This document shows positions 8,279 through 17,309 of a stretch of 41,242 nt of DNA, in pieces (the first letter of the stretch is position 1; every line of letters starts with the position of its first letter). The stretch comes from Thermoanaerobacteraceae bacterium (GTDB lineage Bacteria; Bacillota; JADQBR01): contig JACDOG010000017.1 of assembly GCA_017656305.1 (NCBI GenBank), positions 1 through 41,242 of the forward strand, given 5' to 3'. The translations under genes were made by a program, and so were the position numbers. A model generated the notes under the pieces. That model made no database searches. It was not told the origin of the DNA and worked only from the letters and a program-made list of their open reading frames with translations.

Positions 8279-10003
8279 TTAAAAGTTAAATAGTTGGTCT
8301 AATTCTTCATGGGGGATGTCAAAAACCGCACCGTGGGGGGCCAGCTCTTCTTCAAAAAATTCCGGCAGCCGGTCATCGGCATTATTGAAGCCTGCCCTGG
8401 TGTTAAAGTCCCGTTCGGTCCTCAGGATGGATTTGCCTAATTCCGTTATGTCATCAGTGGTCAGCTCCCAGTTATACTGTGCATTGAGCATATCAACAAC
8501 CCGCTGCAGAGCTTTTGGTTCATCCAGGAGGGCAAAGGCTACAAACAGGCACAAGCCAGTGCTGTCCACTGCTGCCGTTGCTATTTGCAGGTCCCGGGAT
8601 AGTTCGACCTGACCTTCTTTTTCCAACGGGTCTACCTGCCTGCCGACTTTGAGAACATTGGCCGTTATACTATAACCTGCAGTATGGTCAGCACCCATGG
8701 GGGTGGTAGCGTAGGTGACCCCGATTCCTTTAATTGAGCGGGGATCGTATGCCGGAATTCCCTGATTTTTAACTGTGGGCACGCGAGTGACGCCAAAGGC
8801 TTTACCGGTAAAGCCAGCCCCGTTGCCAATGATGCGGCCTAGCTGTGTTCCTTCAGCTATTTGCTCCAACAGGTTAATGGCACCGCCAGCATCACCGAAG
8901 TCAATGACACCGGCTTCCATGGCCACTCCCACGGTGACTCCCATTTCTATAGTATCAACGCCGATGTCGTCACAGAGGAAATCCAGCTTGGCGATTGCAT
9001 CGATATCATCAATCATACAGTTTGCGCCAAATGCCCAAATGGTTTCATATTCAAATCCGGCAGTAAGATAATTTCCTTCCTTATCATGATAAACCTGAGA
9101 GCAGCGGATGACACAGCCGGCATGACAGCCGTGAGTGGGCAGGCCCTTGCGTTCCTTAATAGTGTCGTGAATCATTTCGCCGCTGATCTTATCCGCAAAC
9201 TCAAAGCGGCCATGGCGGAAGTTCTTGGTAGGAAGCCCGCCTGCTTCATTAATGACGTTAACTAAAACGGCGGTACCGTACATGGGCAGTCCTTTACCGC
9301 TTACCGGGTGTTCGGTAAGAATCTTGGCGAAGTCACGGGCTGCTTCCCTAAACTGTTCCTTATCATGAATAGAGACTCCGGGGGCATCTGCGTCGTCGAT
9401 GATGATGGCCTTTATACCCTTTGACCCCATGACAGCACCACCGCCGCCCCGTCCGGCATGACGGACCGGCCTGCCTTCAGTGTCAGCCACAGCAATGGAA
9501 GCGGCAGATAGCCTGTATTCGCCTGCTGGGCCAATTGACATGACACCTATGTTGTTCCCATATTCCTTGCGCAGTGTTTTGTTGATATCGTAATTTTTCT
9601 TGCCGGCGATGCTGTCGGCGTCAAGTAGCTTTATCCCGTCTTTGGACACTTTTAACATGTAAAACTTATCATCTTGCGGCTGTCCTTCAATGATAATGGC
9701 TTTAATGCCTAGTCTAGCCAGCTTTTGTGCTGCTGTTCCCCCGACATTGGTTTCTTTTATCCCCCCGGTAAGCGGACTTTTAAACCCTACGGATAACCGG
9801 CCGGAGCTGGGGGCATTAGTACCCGACAGCAGCCCCGGGGCAATAACCAGTTTATTTTTGGGCCCCAGGGGATGACAAATAGGGTCAACTTCATCAGTAA
9901 CAATTTGCGAAGTAAGCCCACGCCCTCCCAGTGCAGCATACTTTTCCGGAACATCCTCACTTGTAACCTTTCCTTCAGTCATGTTTACCCTGTAGATTTT
10001 CAT
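8279..10003 (-). CDS. aor: Aldehyde ferredoxin oxidoreductase
   Basis: Tungsten (or molybdenum) bis-pyranopterin enzyme of about 574 residues that interconverts carboxylic acids and aldehydes with ferredoxin. Family signatures visible are the N-terminal GGRGL segment, the PSSGRLSVGFKSPLTGG region, the cluster motif CHAGCVIRC (CxxCxxxC) near residue 290 and the distal cysteine in DSTGLCLF. The start is ATG 10003 (MKIYRVNM), nine nt behind GGGAGG; an upstream ATG at 10039 lacks a ribosome binding site. It is monocistronic and divergent from an AEC transporter gene. The neighbouring FDH uses the same cofactor type, which suggests a genome rich in Mo/W enzymes. Confidence 0.93.
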   Translation of the reverse strand: MKIYRVNMTEGKVTSEDVPEKYAALGGRGLTSQIVTDEVDPICHPLGPKNKLVIAPGLLSGTNAPSSGRLSVGFKSPLTGGIKETNVGGTAAQKLARLGIKAIIIEGQPQDDKFYMLKVSKDGIKLLDADSIAGKKNYDINKTLRKEYGNNIGVMSIGPAGEYRLSAASIAVADTEGRPVRHAGRGGGGAVMGSKGIKAIIIDDADAPGVSIHDKEQFREAARDFAKILTEHPVSGKGLPMYGTAVLVNVINEAGGLPTKNFRHGRFEFADKISGEMIHDTIKERKGLPTHGCHAGCVIRCSQVYHDKEGNYLTAGFEYETIWAFGANCMIDDIDAIAKLDFLCDDIGVDTIEMGVTVGVAMEAGVIDFGDAGGAINLLEQIAEGTQLGRIIGNGAGFTGKAFGVTRVPTVKNQGIPAYDPRSIKGIGVTYATTPMGADHTAGYSITANVLKVGRQVDPLEKEGQVELSRDLQIATAAVDSTGLCLFVAFALLDEPKALQRVVDMLNAQYNWELTTDDITELGKSILRTERDFNTRAGFNNADDRLPEFFEEELAPHGAVFDIPHEELDQLFNF

Positions 10004-10219
10004 TTGCTTTGGCCTCCCTGTGGACATCTGTGTTTTCATTTACTCAATAATATTTTTTCAAGATTTTTCAGAGTTTATGTTTAAACCAATGCAATTTCGT
10101 GATGGACTCGGAAAAGTAAAGTGATGGCGTATTTCCGGCTGCCGGAGAATTGGTAGTGCATTTTGCTGTATAAGGTGGTATGATTGTTACTATGGAGTTA
10201 ATTTAAAGGGGTTTGGCAG

Positions 10220-11116
10220 ATGACAATCTTGGTGCAGGTAATAATTCCGGTATTCCTGGTATTTCTGCTGGGGTATACAGGGCAAAAAGTATTTTCCTTT
10301 GATATAAAGTCCATTTCCACCACCGCACTGTACATTATGACACCGGCGCTGGTGTTTCGTACTTTTTATGAAACAAAACTGGACAGCACTTATTTATACA
10401 TAATGGTCTACGGGCTGCTGCTGTCGGGGACTATCATTTTATTGATAAAAGGACTGGCGGTGTTGAGGGGATATGAGGAGTCTCTGACCAGCGGTCTTAT
10501 TCTGGCTACGGCTTTTATGAACAATGGCAATTTTGGTGCGCCGGTGATATTGTTTGCCTTTGGTGAGCGGGCGTTTCAGTATGCTGTGGCCATCATGCTG
10601 TTTCATATGCTGATAATGAGCACGGCGGGTATATACTATGCTGCCAAGGGTAAGTTTCCTGTTACGGAGGCTTTGGGGTCTGTGGTGAAGATGCCCATTG
10701 TTCACGCGGCGGTTCTTGGGCTGGTATGGCAGTATTTTCAACTGCCGGTGCCCGGGAACCTGTACAAAACGGTGGATATGGTGGCGGATGCGGCGATTCC
10801 CACCATCATGCTGGTACTGGGCATGCAGTTGGCGGAAATCAGGACATTTAACCTGGACTGGGGAAAGGCGGCACTGGCCCTGGCTGTGCGGCTGCTCATT
10901 TCCCCGCTCATAGCGTGGGGGATTGTCCTGCTGCTGCCGGTTGAGAGTATACTGGCCAAAGTCATGATTGTGGAAGCTGCTATGCCCACTGCGGCTATTA
11001 CCACCATGTATGCCCTGCAGTATGACAGTTCGCCGGACCTGGTCTCTTCAATTACCTTTATCAGCACATTGCTGAGCATTGTTACCCTGAGCGTGCTGCT
11101 GTCATTTCTGGTGTAA
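10220..11116 (+). CDS. AEC (auxin efflux carrier) family transporter
   Basis: Integral membrane protein of 298 residues with about ten hydrophobic segments in two halves, typical of the AEC family of bile/arsenite/riboflavin-like fold carriers. It opens with ILVQVIIPVFLVFLLGY and shows the conserved NNGNFGAPV segment around residue 100 and the MPTAAITTMYA segment near residue 257. Bacterial members export or take up small organic acids such as malate or malonate, but the substrate cannot be deduced here. It starts at ATG 10220 after an AAAGGGG site. It is divergent from aor and convergent with the OsmC gene. Confidence 0.88.
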   Translation: MTILVQVIIPVFLVFLLGYTGQKVFSFDIKSISTTALYIMTPALVFRTFYETKLDSTYLYIMVYGLLLSGTIILLIKGLAVLRGYEESLTSGLILATAFMNNGNFGAPVILFAFGERAFQYAVAIMLFHMLIMSTAGIYYAAKGKFPVTEALGSVVKMPIVHAAVLGLVWQYFQLPVPGNLYKTVDMVADAAIPTIMLVLGMQLAEIRTFNLDWGKAALALAVRLLISPLIAWGIVLLLPVESILAKVMIVEAAMPTAAITTMYALQYDSSPDLVSSITFISTLLSIVTLSVLLSFLV

Positions 11117-11140
11117 AAAGCCGGGCACTGTTGGCCCGGC
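11115..11140 (-). terminator. Intrinsic terminator of the osmC-like gene
   Basis: Read on the minus strand, GCCGGGC and GCCCGGC form a 7-bp GC stem with a 7-nt loop, followed by five T residues (11115-11119). It lies just after the OsmC stop and overlaps the end of the convergent transporter gene. Confidence 0.8.
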
Positions 11141-11151
11141 GAAAACTGTGG

Positions 11152-11565
11152 TTAGGGGTTGATTTGGAAGGAGTATTCCACTTCTGCTGTCTTATTGACC
11201 ATATGCAGCACGCTGCAGTATTTTTCCTGAGTAAGTTCCACAGCTCTTTTTACCTTGTCCTCCGGCAGATTGTCCCCCCAGACCTTGTAAACCATGGTTA
11301 TTTTGTTGAAGACCCGCGGATGGTCCGCCGCACGTTCTGCCTCGATTTCTACTTGCAAATCCTTTACGTCCAGCCGCATTTTTTGCAGGATACTGATGAC
11401 GTCGATACCGGTGCAGCCGCCCAGTGACATGAGTACGGTTTCCATGGGAGAGGGGCCCCGGTCTTCGCCGCCTGCCTTTGCCGGAGCATCCATCAATATC
11501 CTGTGCCCAGATCCGGACTGCCCTTCAAATGCCATGTTTCCTTTCCACGATACTGTTGCCTTCAT
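11152..11565 (-). CDS. OsmC/Ohr family protein
   Basis: Small cytoplasmic protein of 137 residues with the OsmC fold pattern: N-terminal beta strands, a GGEDRGPSPMETVLMSLGGC segment, the first catalytic-type cysteine in GGCTG (about residue 53), and a second cysteine in EKYCSVLHM (about residue 117). The two cysteines are those used for hydroperoxide reduction in OsmC/Ohr. The sequence is closest in style to the YhfA subgroup, whose substrate is unknown. It starts at ATG 11565 behind AAAGGGTGAT, and is a single gene with its own terminator. Confidence 0.87.
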   Translation of the reverse strand: MKATVSWKGNMAFEGQSGSGHRILMDAPAKAGGEDRGPSPMETVLMSLGGCTGIDVISILQKMRLDVKDLQVEIEAERAADHPRVFNKITMVYKVWGDNLPEDKVKRAVELTQEKYCSVLHMVNKTAEVEYSFQINP

Positions 11566-11715
11566 TAGATCACCCTTTCTCAGCCTATTTTTTAGTCTGT
11601 TGCACGACGGAAGGACAAAATTTTACCTGTATATAAGATATTTTATCCCAAATTTCTCCCCGGTTGCAATTTAAAACTCGGTAAGCCGGCAGCTGTCCGG
11701 GGGTAAATATTGCTA

Positions 11716-13029
11716 TTAGTCGTTCTCTCTTAAAAGGTTAATATTTTTCCCTTCCATAATTTTATTCATATTGCGCATGGAGCACATTTTACCGCACATG
11801 GTGCAGCTGTCTTCGTGCTCCGGGCGAGATTCTTCTCGATATTTTCTGGGTTTTTCCGGGTCAATTGCCAGTTCAAACATCTTTTCCCAGTTGAGTTCCT
11901 GCCTGGCCTTGCTCATTTCATAGTCCCATTTTCTGGCCCCGGGAATGTTTTTGGCTATGTCTGCAGCGTGGGCGGCAATCCTGGCCGCGATGATTCCTTC
12001 TTTCATATCGTCTAGTGTGGGGAGTCGCAGGTGCTCCGCTGGTGTCACGTAGCACAGGAAATCTGCGCCGTGAGTGGCTGCGATGGCACCGCCGATGGCG
12101 CTGGTAATATGGTCGTAACCGGGTGCCACATCTGTTACTACCGGGCCGAGGACATAGAAGGGAGCCCCGTGACACAATTTTTTCTGCAGCAGTACATTGG
12201 CTTCAATCTCTTTTAAATCCATGTGACCGGGCCCTTCGATAATAACCTGAACATTTCTTTCCCAGGCTCTTCGGGTCAATTCACCCAAAACCATCAATTC
12301 CTTAATTTGACTTGCGTCGGTGGCATCGTGAATACTTCCGGGCCGGCAGGCGTCTCCCAGGCTTAAAGTCAGGTCGTATTGCTGGCAGATATCCAGCAGC
12401 TCGTCAAAGTACTCAAAAAACGGGTTTTCTCTATCGTTTAATTCCATCCAGGCAAAGAGCAGGGAACCGCCCCTGGAAACAATGTGGTTCAGTCTTTTGT
12501 TTCTTTTAAATACCGCGGCGGTTTCCCTGTTTATTCCTGCATGGATGGTTACGAAATCCACACCGTCTTCGGCATGTTTCCTCACAACATTTAAAAACTC
12601 TTCAGGAGTGATGTCCTGCAGTTCCTTGTCATAAAATCCCACCGCATCATACACGGGAACCGTACCTATCATGGCGGGAGACATGTCTATTAACTTTCTT
12701 CGAAACTCTTCCGTTTTGCCGTATGAACTGAGGTCCATGATAGACTCGACGTTCATTTCCAGTGCGGTTTTAGCTTTTTCAAGTTCTGCGTCAACATTGC
12801 AGCAGTCCTTGGAAATGCCCAAATTTACGTTTATCTTTGTTCTTAACCCCTGACCGATACCTTCCGGGTCCAAAGACTTATGGTTTTTGTTAGCGGGTAT
12901 CACTACTTTCCCCTCAGCTACCAGTTTTCTTAAAGTTTCCACATCCATCTGTTCTTTCTTCGCTACAATTTCCATCTGCCACGTGATGATGCCTTTCCTG
13001 GCGGCATCCATTTGCGTGGTGTAATTCAT
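11716..13029 (-). CDS. thiC: Phosphomethylpyrimidine synthase ThiC
   Basis: Radical SAM enzyme of 437 residues that converts aminoimidazole ribotide into hydroxymethylpyrimidine phosphate for thiamine biosynthesis. The sequence opens with [13 protein letters not shown], typical of the short Gram-positive/archaeal form. It contains the conserved IEGPGHM and GHDHITSA-like ([12 protein letters not shown]) segments, and ends with the atypical cluster motif [11 protein letters not shown] (CxxCxxxxC) near residue 411. The start ATG 13029 lies 12 nt behind GGGAG, a slightly long spacing. Two TPP riboswitches sit directly upstream, so expression should fall when thiamine pyrophosphate is plentiful. 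No other thi gene is adjacent. Confidence 0.97.
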   Translation of the reverse strand: MNYTTQMDAARKGIITWQMEIVAKKEQMDVETLRKLVAEGKVVIPANKNHKSLDPEGIGQGLRTKINVNLGISKDCCNVDAELEKAKTALEMNVESIMDLSSYGKTEEFRRKLIDMSPAMIGTVPVYDAVGFYDKELQDITPEEFLNVVRKHAEDGVDFVTIHAGINRETAAVFKRNKRLNHIVSRGGSLLFAWMELNDRENPFFEYFDELLDICQQYDLTLSLGDACRPGSIHDATDASQIKELMVLGELTRRAWERNVQVIIEGPGHMDLKEIEANVLLQKKLCHGAPFYVLGPVVTDVAPGYDHITSAIGGAIAATHGADFLCYVTPAEHLRLPTLDDMKEGIIAARIAAHAADIAKNIPGARKWDYEMSKARQELNWEKMFELAIDPEKPRKYREESRPEHEDSCTMCGKMCSMRNMNKIMEGKNINLLREND

Positions 13030-13063
13030 AAAATTATGACTCTCCCTTCATTAAGATGTATGT

Positions 13064-13099
13064 TAATAAAAAGTGCAGATTCGTAGAGAATCTGCACTT
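13064..13099 (-). terminator. Terminator of the proximal TPP riboswitch
   Basis: On the minus strand AAGTGCAGATTC pairs perfectly with GAATCTGCACTT over 12 bp, followed by TTTATT. It lies between the riboswitch aptamer and thiC and is the expression platform that would close when TPP is bound. Confidence 0.9.
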
Positions 13100-13110
13100 A
13101 ATTATTTAAC

Positions 13111-13199
13111 AACTCCCTACGTTGGCATTACCCAAGTCAGGTTCAAAGGGTCAGAGATAACATCTCTTTCTCAGCCTATCGCTATAGGCTCCCCCGTTT
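13111..13199 (-). promoter_or_regulatory. TPP riboswitch (thi box), proximal to thiC
   Basis: On the minus strand the conserved aptamer parts are all visible: GGGGGAG, the P3 hairpin region leading to CTGAGA, ACCCTTTGAACCTGA, and the closing CGTAGGGAGTT. This matches the TPP-binding aptamer. It is followed by a 12-bp terminator before thiC, which indicates transcriptional repression by thiamine pyrophosphate. Confidence 0.95.
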
Positions 13200-13267
13200 A
13201 TGCGGTTGTCTGCTAATTACATTCTATGTGCAAATCTTTTTTGCTAGAAGATACTATCCTGATTGAT

Positions 13268-13298
13268 AAAAAAAGAAGCTTACCCCAGAGCAAGCTTC
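13268..13298 (-). terminator. Terminator of the distal TPP riboswitch
   Basis: On the minus strand GAAGCTT and AAGCTTC form a 7-bp stem around a 10-nt loop, followed by seven T residues. The GAAGCTT sequence also repeats the aptamer's closing strand (GGGAAGCTT), so aptamer and terminator could compete for pairing. Confidence 0.85.
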
Positions 13299-13316
13299 CC
13301 AGTTATCCGAAAGTGT

Positions 13317-13403
13317 AAGCTTCCCTACGGTAGTACTAACTACGTCAGGTTCAAAGGGTTAGGAGAAAACCTCCTTCTCAGCCAAAAAAGGCACCCCCAG
13401 CTT
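13317..13403 (-). promoter_or_regulatory. Second TPP riboswitch, distal, in tandem
   Basis: A complete second aptamer on the minus strand: AAGCTGGGGGTGCC, GCTGAGAAGG, AACCCTTTGAACCTGA, GTTAGTACTACCGTAGGGAAGCTT. It is closer to the Bacillus-type consensus than the proximal one. It has its own terminator and no gene between itself and the proximal unit, so thiC transcription must pass two TPP-controlled terminators if it begins upstream of both. Confidence 0.95.
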
Positions 13404-13421
13404 GATTATAAAGTTTACTCA

Positions 13422-13451
13422 ATTATAATCTACATAATCCCCGTTTGTAAA
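13422..13451 (-). promoter_or_regulatory. Probable promoter of the tandem-riboswitch/thiC transcript
   Basis: On the minus strand TTTACA (13451-13446; five of six matches) and a perfect TATAAT (13427-13422) are 18 bp apart. Transcription would start just before the distal TPP aptamer. A second TATAAT nearer the aptamer (around 13405-13412) lacks a good -35. Confidence 0.55.
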
Positions 13452-13591
13452 GAGGAATGCTTCAAACAAACGAAAGTAATTTTCATTCACCGGCAGGAAA
13501 CCGGGGTGGGTTAGTGAATAGCTAATTAATAACCAGATGTTTAATTGTGCTGGCCGCAAGCACTGCGGTTTCGAGTTTGGAGGTGAACCGG

Positions 13592-13861
13592 TTGTTTAAA
13601 GAAGAACAGCACTTTGAAATTGACCCCAGGTATAAACAGGCTGCCAGGGAAGCCTGGATTGGCATCATTGTCTTTTTCCTGAACATTGCCTGGTGGTTTG
13701 CCTTTGCGTATGGGCTGGGCATGCGCCCGCCCGAGGAATATTCATACGTGCTGGGTTTTCCGGCATGGTTTTTCTGGAGTGTCATCGGTAGTTTTGTCAT
13801 TTTTTCCATTGTCATTTACCTGGTGGTCACGCTGCTTTACAAGGACATGCCTTTGGATTAG
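13592..13861 (+). CDS. YhdT family small subunit, partner of a sodium/pantothenate symporter
   Basis: Membrane protein of 89 residues with two hydrophobic helices (IGIIVFFLNIAWWFAF and FFWSVIGSFVIFSIVIYLVV) and a short cytoplasmic tail, matching the YhdT/DUF997 family that is encoded next to PanF. I choose TTG 13592 (LFKEEQHFE) because GGAGGTGA lies at the proper distance; an earlier GTG at 13547 has no ribosome binding site and adds no conserved residues. It stands 38 nt before the panF-like gene on the same strand and should be co-transcribed. Confidence 0.85.
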   Translation: MFKEEQHFEIDPRYKQAAREAWIGIIVFFLNIAWWFAFAYGLGMRPPEEYSYVLGFPAWFFWSVIGSFVIFSIVIYLVVTLLYKDMPLD

Positions 13862-13899
13862 GACTGCCGGAAAAAGGGCATGAAAGGTGGTAAGTCAAA

Positions 13900-15348
13900 G
13901 TGATTTTATTCTTTATGTTTGCCTTCCTAGCGGTAATGTTTTTCATTGGTTTGTGGAGTGCCAGGCTGACGCAGCGGGCTGAAGGAGGTTTTCTTGAGGA
14001 GTACTTTCTTGGCGGCCGCGGCATGGGTGGCTTTATTCTAGCCATGACCCTGACCACCACCTACATCAGTGCGGGAAGCTTTCTTGCCGGCCCCGGTGTG
14101 GCCTATTCCATGGGCCTGGGCTGGGTGCTTTTGGCAATGACCCAGCTTTCCGTGGGTTACCTGGTGCTGGCGGTGCTGGGAAAGCGCTTTGCTATTGTGG
14201 GGCGTAAAATAAATGCCGTAACCGTGGTGGACTTCTTGCAGCAGCGTTACCGGAGCAAGGCGGTAGTCATCCTGGCTTCGCTGGGAATTATTGCTTTCTT
14301 TACGGCAGCAGTTTCCGTGCAGTTTATCGGCGGGGCACGCCTGTTTGAATCAGTAACCGGATACTCTTACCGGCTGGCACTGCTGATTTTTGCCGGCGTG
14401 GTAGTGCTTTATGTCACCCTTGGGGGTTTCCGTGCCGTTGTCTTTACCGACACGGTCCAGGGAGTGGTCATGTTCTGCGGTACGGCCATGCTGCTTGTGG
14501 CGGTCTTTCTGCACGGCGGTGGCGTGCACAACGTGATGCTGAAGCTTAAGGAGATAGACCCCAGTTTGATTACCCCGTTCGGTCCGGACCGATTTATCAC
14601 CATTCCGTGGATTATGTCCTTCTGGGTGCTGGTTGGTTTTGGCGTCATCGGTCTGCCGCAGGTAGCGGTTCGGGGCATGGCCTACAAAAACACCAAAGCC
14701 ATGCACCAGGCCATGGTCATCGGTACTATTTTCACCGGCTTTTTGATGCTGGGCATGCATTTGATTGGCGCGGTGGGACAGGCACTTCTCCCCGACATTG
14801 AAGCTGCAGATACGGTAATCCCGGAGCTTACCAAGCTGACCATGGCCCCCTGGCTGGCGGGGATCTTTCTCAGTGCGCCGCTGGCAGCCATCATGTCCAC
14901 CATCAGTTCGCAGCTTCTGGTTTTGTCCAGTGCCATTACCAAAGACCTTTATTTGAACTATATCAACCCGGAAGCGGATGAAAATTTTATCCGGAGGCTG
15001 GGTATGATCGTTACCGGAATTAGCGGCATTGTGGTGTTTGTGCTGGCGCTTGACCCGCCTGACTTCCTGGTCTGGCTGAACCTGTTTGCCCTGGCGGGAA
15101 TGGAAACAACGTTTCTCTGGCCGACACTTTTGGGACTTTACTGGCGCCGGGCCAATGCACCGGGAGCCATTGCTTCCATAATTGTTGGCGTTAGCACATA
15201 CATTGCTTTTAACAGTTACTGGCCGCGTCCTTTTGGCACCCATACCATTATAGTGCCGCTGGTCCTGGCTCTGCTGGCTTTTGTGGTTGCCAGCTACCTT
15301 ACGCCACCTCCCGCACCGGAAACTATCAGGCGATTTTGGGGAAAATAG
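13900..15348 (+). CDS. panF: Sodium/pantothenate symporter (SSS family)
   Basis: Polytopic protein of 482 residues of the sodium:solute symporter family with about 13 hydrophobic segments. The segment EYFLGGRGMGGFILAMTL, the following TYISAGSFLAGPG and the GLPQVAVRGMAYKN stretch near residue 255 are typical of PanF, which imports pantothenate with sodium for CoA synthesis. The YhdT-type gene just upstream supports this over proline or other solutes. The start is GTG 13900 behind AAAGGTGG. The antisense strand is open over a long distance but shows no ribosome binding site. Confidence 0.87.
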   Translation: MILFFMFAFLAVMFFIGLWSARLTQRAEGGFLEEYFLGGRGMGGFILAMTLTTTYISAGSFLAGPGVAYSMGLGWVLLAMTQLSVGYLVLAVLGKRFAIVGRKINAVTVVDFLQQRYRSKAVVILASLGIIAFFTAAVSVQFIGGARLFESVTGYSYRLALLIFAGVVVLYVTLGGFRAVVFTDTVQGVVMFCGTAMLLVAVFLHGGGVHNVMLKLKEIDPSLITPFGPDRFITIPWIMSFWVLVGFGVIGLPQVAVRGMAYKNTKAMHQAMVIGTIFTGFLMLGMHLIGAVGQALLPDIEAADTVIPELTKLTMAPWLAGIFLSAPLAAIMSTISSQLLVLSSAITKDLYLNYINPEADENFIRRLGMIVTGISGIVVFVLALDPPDFLVWLNLFALAGMETTFLWPTLLGLYWRRANAPGAIASIIVGVSTYIAFNSYWPRPFGTHTIIVPLVLALLAFVVASYLTPPPAPETIRRFWGK

Positions 15349-15595
15349 GCGTTTTTTGTTGCGATTTCTTGAAATATAACAACATATCACAGGAGACCGT
15401 TAAAAACATCCGAGAATTACTATGTATCCTTTGACTGTTTTGTCCGAAAACTTTACTCAAAAAGCCTATACTACCTGCTATTTGACTTAGTTGGATAGCT
15501 TTTATGCAACGCTAGTAATCTTGCTACAGGATTATGCGTTTCCGTTATTGAATATAGTCCATTGGATATGCTATTAATGATGGAGGGAAATGTGT

Positions 15596-15841
15596 ATGAA
15601 ACCTGACAGGGAAATTAATCTCAAAGGTGAAGAGTGTCCCATGCCTTTTGTTAGGAGCAAGCTGGCGTTGGAAGAAATGGAGCTGGGGCAGGTCTTGCGG
15701 ATAATTGTGGATTACCCGCCGGCGGTAAAAAACGTGCCCAAAAGCCTGGAAATCCAGGGAGATACGGTGTTAAGCGTTAAGAAATTGAACGATACCGACT
15801 GGGAAATACTGGTCAAGAAAACCTACGACACGGAAGATTAG
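15596..15841 (+). CDS. TusA/SirA-like sulfurtransferase family protein
   Basis: Small soluble protein of 81 residues with the TusA fold signature: a first strand (REINLKGEECPMPF) containing the conserved CPxP-type motif, here ECPMPF with cysteine near residue 13, and a helix (RSKLALEEMELGQ). Proteins of this family carry persulfide sulfur for tRNA thiolation, cofactor synthesis or, in anaerobes, sulfur and selenium metabolism. The ATG at 15596 lies eight nt after GGAGGG, while the ATG at 15590 is too close. It is followed 9 bp later by a DUF362 gene on the same strand. Confidence 0.88.
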   Translation: MKPDREINLKGEECPMPFVRSKLALEEMELGQVLRIIVDYPPAVKNVPKSLEIQGDTVLSVKKLNDTDWEILVKKTYDTED

Positions 15842-15859
15842 GTAGCAGGAGTGTTTCGG

Positions 15860-16969
15860 ATGGATAAGCTTTACGTCATGTACGGGGACAGGCCGGAAGA
15901 AATGGCGGTCCGTATTTTACGGGAGATGAACATTGCCGAGGATATAAAAGGCCTGGGAAAGGAAGACCCTTTAATCGGCATCAAACCGAACCTGGTGGTG
16001 TCCCAGCCGGCAGAGTGGGGGGCCACCACTTCTCCACAGCTGGTGCGTGGCGTCATAAAGTACCTGAAAAATAACGGCTTTCACAGGATAATAATTTTGG
16101 AGAGTGCCTGGATAGGGGACAGCACTGCAAAGGCTTTTCGGGTTTGCGGCTATGAAGAATTAAGTGAGGAATTTCAGGTAACGTTGGTGGATTTAAAGAA
16201 GGACCGACCGCAGCAATATGAGGTGGACGGAATAAAAATTAACGTTTGCCAGCAGGCAATGGTTGTGGATTATTTGATCAACATGCCGGTGCTGAAAGCC
16301 CATTGCCAGACCAGGCTGACCTGTGCCCTGAAAAATCTCAAGGGCTGCATTTCCGACAGCGAAAAAAGGCGTTTTCATACCATGGGGCTGCACCGGCCCA
16401 TCGCCTGTCTGAACAAAATCCTGCGTACGGATTTAGTGGTGGTGGACGGTATTATCGGTGATCTGACCCATGAAGAAGGAGGCAATCCGGTGAGAATGAA
16501 CCGGGTCATTGCCGGAAAAGACCCGGTGCTGGTTGATACCTATGCGGCGGAATTAATCGGCTACTCTGTGGACGACATTGACTATATTGGACTGGCGGAA
16601 AAACTGGGTGTGGGCACGACGAAATTGACAGCGGGTAAAATAGTGGAGCTGAACAGCAACCGGGATGCGCCGCCGGCAGGAGACATCCTGGCCAGCAAAG
16701 AGGTGGATTACCTGAGACAGTGGATTGTGGAGGAGCAGGCCTGCTCTGCTTGCTATGGGAGCCTGGTACATGCTTTGAAGCGGCTGCGTGAAAGAGGAAA
16801 ACTGGAACGGCTGCCGCGAAAAATCCACATCGGCCAGGGGTACCGGGGTAAGAAACTGCCCTATATAGGTGTGGGGCGGTGTACTGGGGATTTTTTGCAT
16901 ACTGTGCCCGGCTGCCCGCCGCAGGCCAGGAAAATAGTTGAGTTTCTGGAGCAGCTGGCTGGTGAATAA
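15860..16969 (+). CDS. DUF362 domain-containing protein
   Basis: Cytoplasmic protein of 369 residues of the DUF362 family, whose members occur in anaerobes, often near iron-sulfur or CO2-fixation genes, and whose biochemical role is not settled. Typical segments are IGIKPNLV near residue 40, the KAHCQTRLTCALKNLKGC block near residue 155, and a C-terminal region with several cysteines (ACSACYGSL, GRCTGDFLHTVPGCPP). These could bind a metal or cluster, although no ferredoxin motif is complete. Start: ATG 15860 lies eight nt after AGGAG; a GTG at 15851 overlaps that site. It probably forms an operon with the TusA-like gene. Confidence 0.85.
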   Translation: MDKLYVMYGDRPEEMAVRILREMNIAEDIKGLGKEDPLIGIKPNLVVSQPAEWGATTSPQLVRGVIKYLKNNGFHRIIILESAWIGDSTAKAFRVCGYEELSEEFQVTLVDLKKDRPQQYEVDGIKINVCQQAMVVDYLINMPVLKAHCQTRLTCALKNLKGCISDSEKRRFHTMGLHRPIACLNKILRTDLVVVDGIIGDLTHEEGGNPVRMNRVIAGKDPVLVDTYAAELIGYSVDDIDYIGLAEKLGVGTTKLTAGKIVELNSNRDAPPAGDILASKEVDYLRQWIVEEQACSACYGSLVHALKRLRERGKLERLPRKIHIGQGYRGKKLPYIGVGRCTGDFLHTVPGCPPQARKIVEFLEQLAGE

Positions 16970-16973
16970 ATTA

Positions 16974-17010
16974 AAACAATACCTGGCGAGGGCTTCACCA
17001 GGTATTGTTT
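16974..17010. terminator. Bidirectional terminator between DUF362 and SHOCT genes
   Basis: AAACAATACCTGG pairs with CCAGGTATTGTTT over 13 bp with an 11-nt loop. The outer A and T tracts can serve as U-runs in either direction, and the two flanking genes converge on it. Confidence 0.88.
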
Positions 17011-17012
17011 AT

Positions 17013-17309
17013 TTACCGCTTTTCCAGATTGTGCCGGATGGTTTTCAGTTCTTCGGCAGTAATTTCTCCCCGGGCGTAGCGTTCCTCCGCTATCTCCACG
17101 GGGCTGGGTTTGGGTTTTTGCTGAGCTGCGCCGCTGTTATTCGTGGCCGCTTTAACAGCCCAGTAAATGATTAAACCGAACAGAAGCAGGGGGATTAACA
17201 TATAAAAGATACCGAGAAGGCTGCCCGCAATACTGCCGCCGTATCCCATACCGTAGCCGCCCATCATCATGACAAACCACATCCTTTCTTTAATACCGCT
17301 GAAAAGCAT
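17013..17309 (-). CDS. Small SHOCT-domain membrane protein
   Basis: Protein of 98 residues with a glycine/methionine-rich N-terminal segment (MMMGGYGMGYGG), one hydrophobic helix (GIFYMLIPLLLFGLIIYWAV), a short linker and a C-terminal SHOCT motif (AEERYARGEITAEELKTI). Such small proteins are common in Gram-positive anaerobes and are thought to support oligomerisation or membrane association. The function is unknown. I take ATG 17309, which has TAGGAAA six nt upstream; ATG 17282 is an alternative. It is a single gene. Confidence 0.8.
   Translation of the reverse strand: MLFSGIKERMWFVMMMGGYGMGYGGSIAGSLLGIFYMLIPLLLFGLIIYWAVKAATNNSGAAQQKPKPSPVEIAEERYARGEITAEELKTIRHNLEKR

Noticed and set aside
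14350-15390. A 346-residue minus-strand frame opposite the pantothenate symporter
   Set aside because: No ribosome binding site, composition of an antisense shadow, and the plus strand encodes a recognisable transporter.
15349-15595. A promoter for the TusA-like gene (TTGACT boxes around 15430 and 15482)
   Set aside because: The -10 partners at 16-18 bp are poor, and other spacings fail. I could not choose a credible one.
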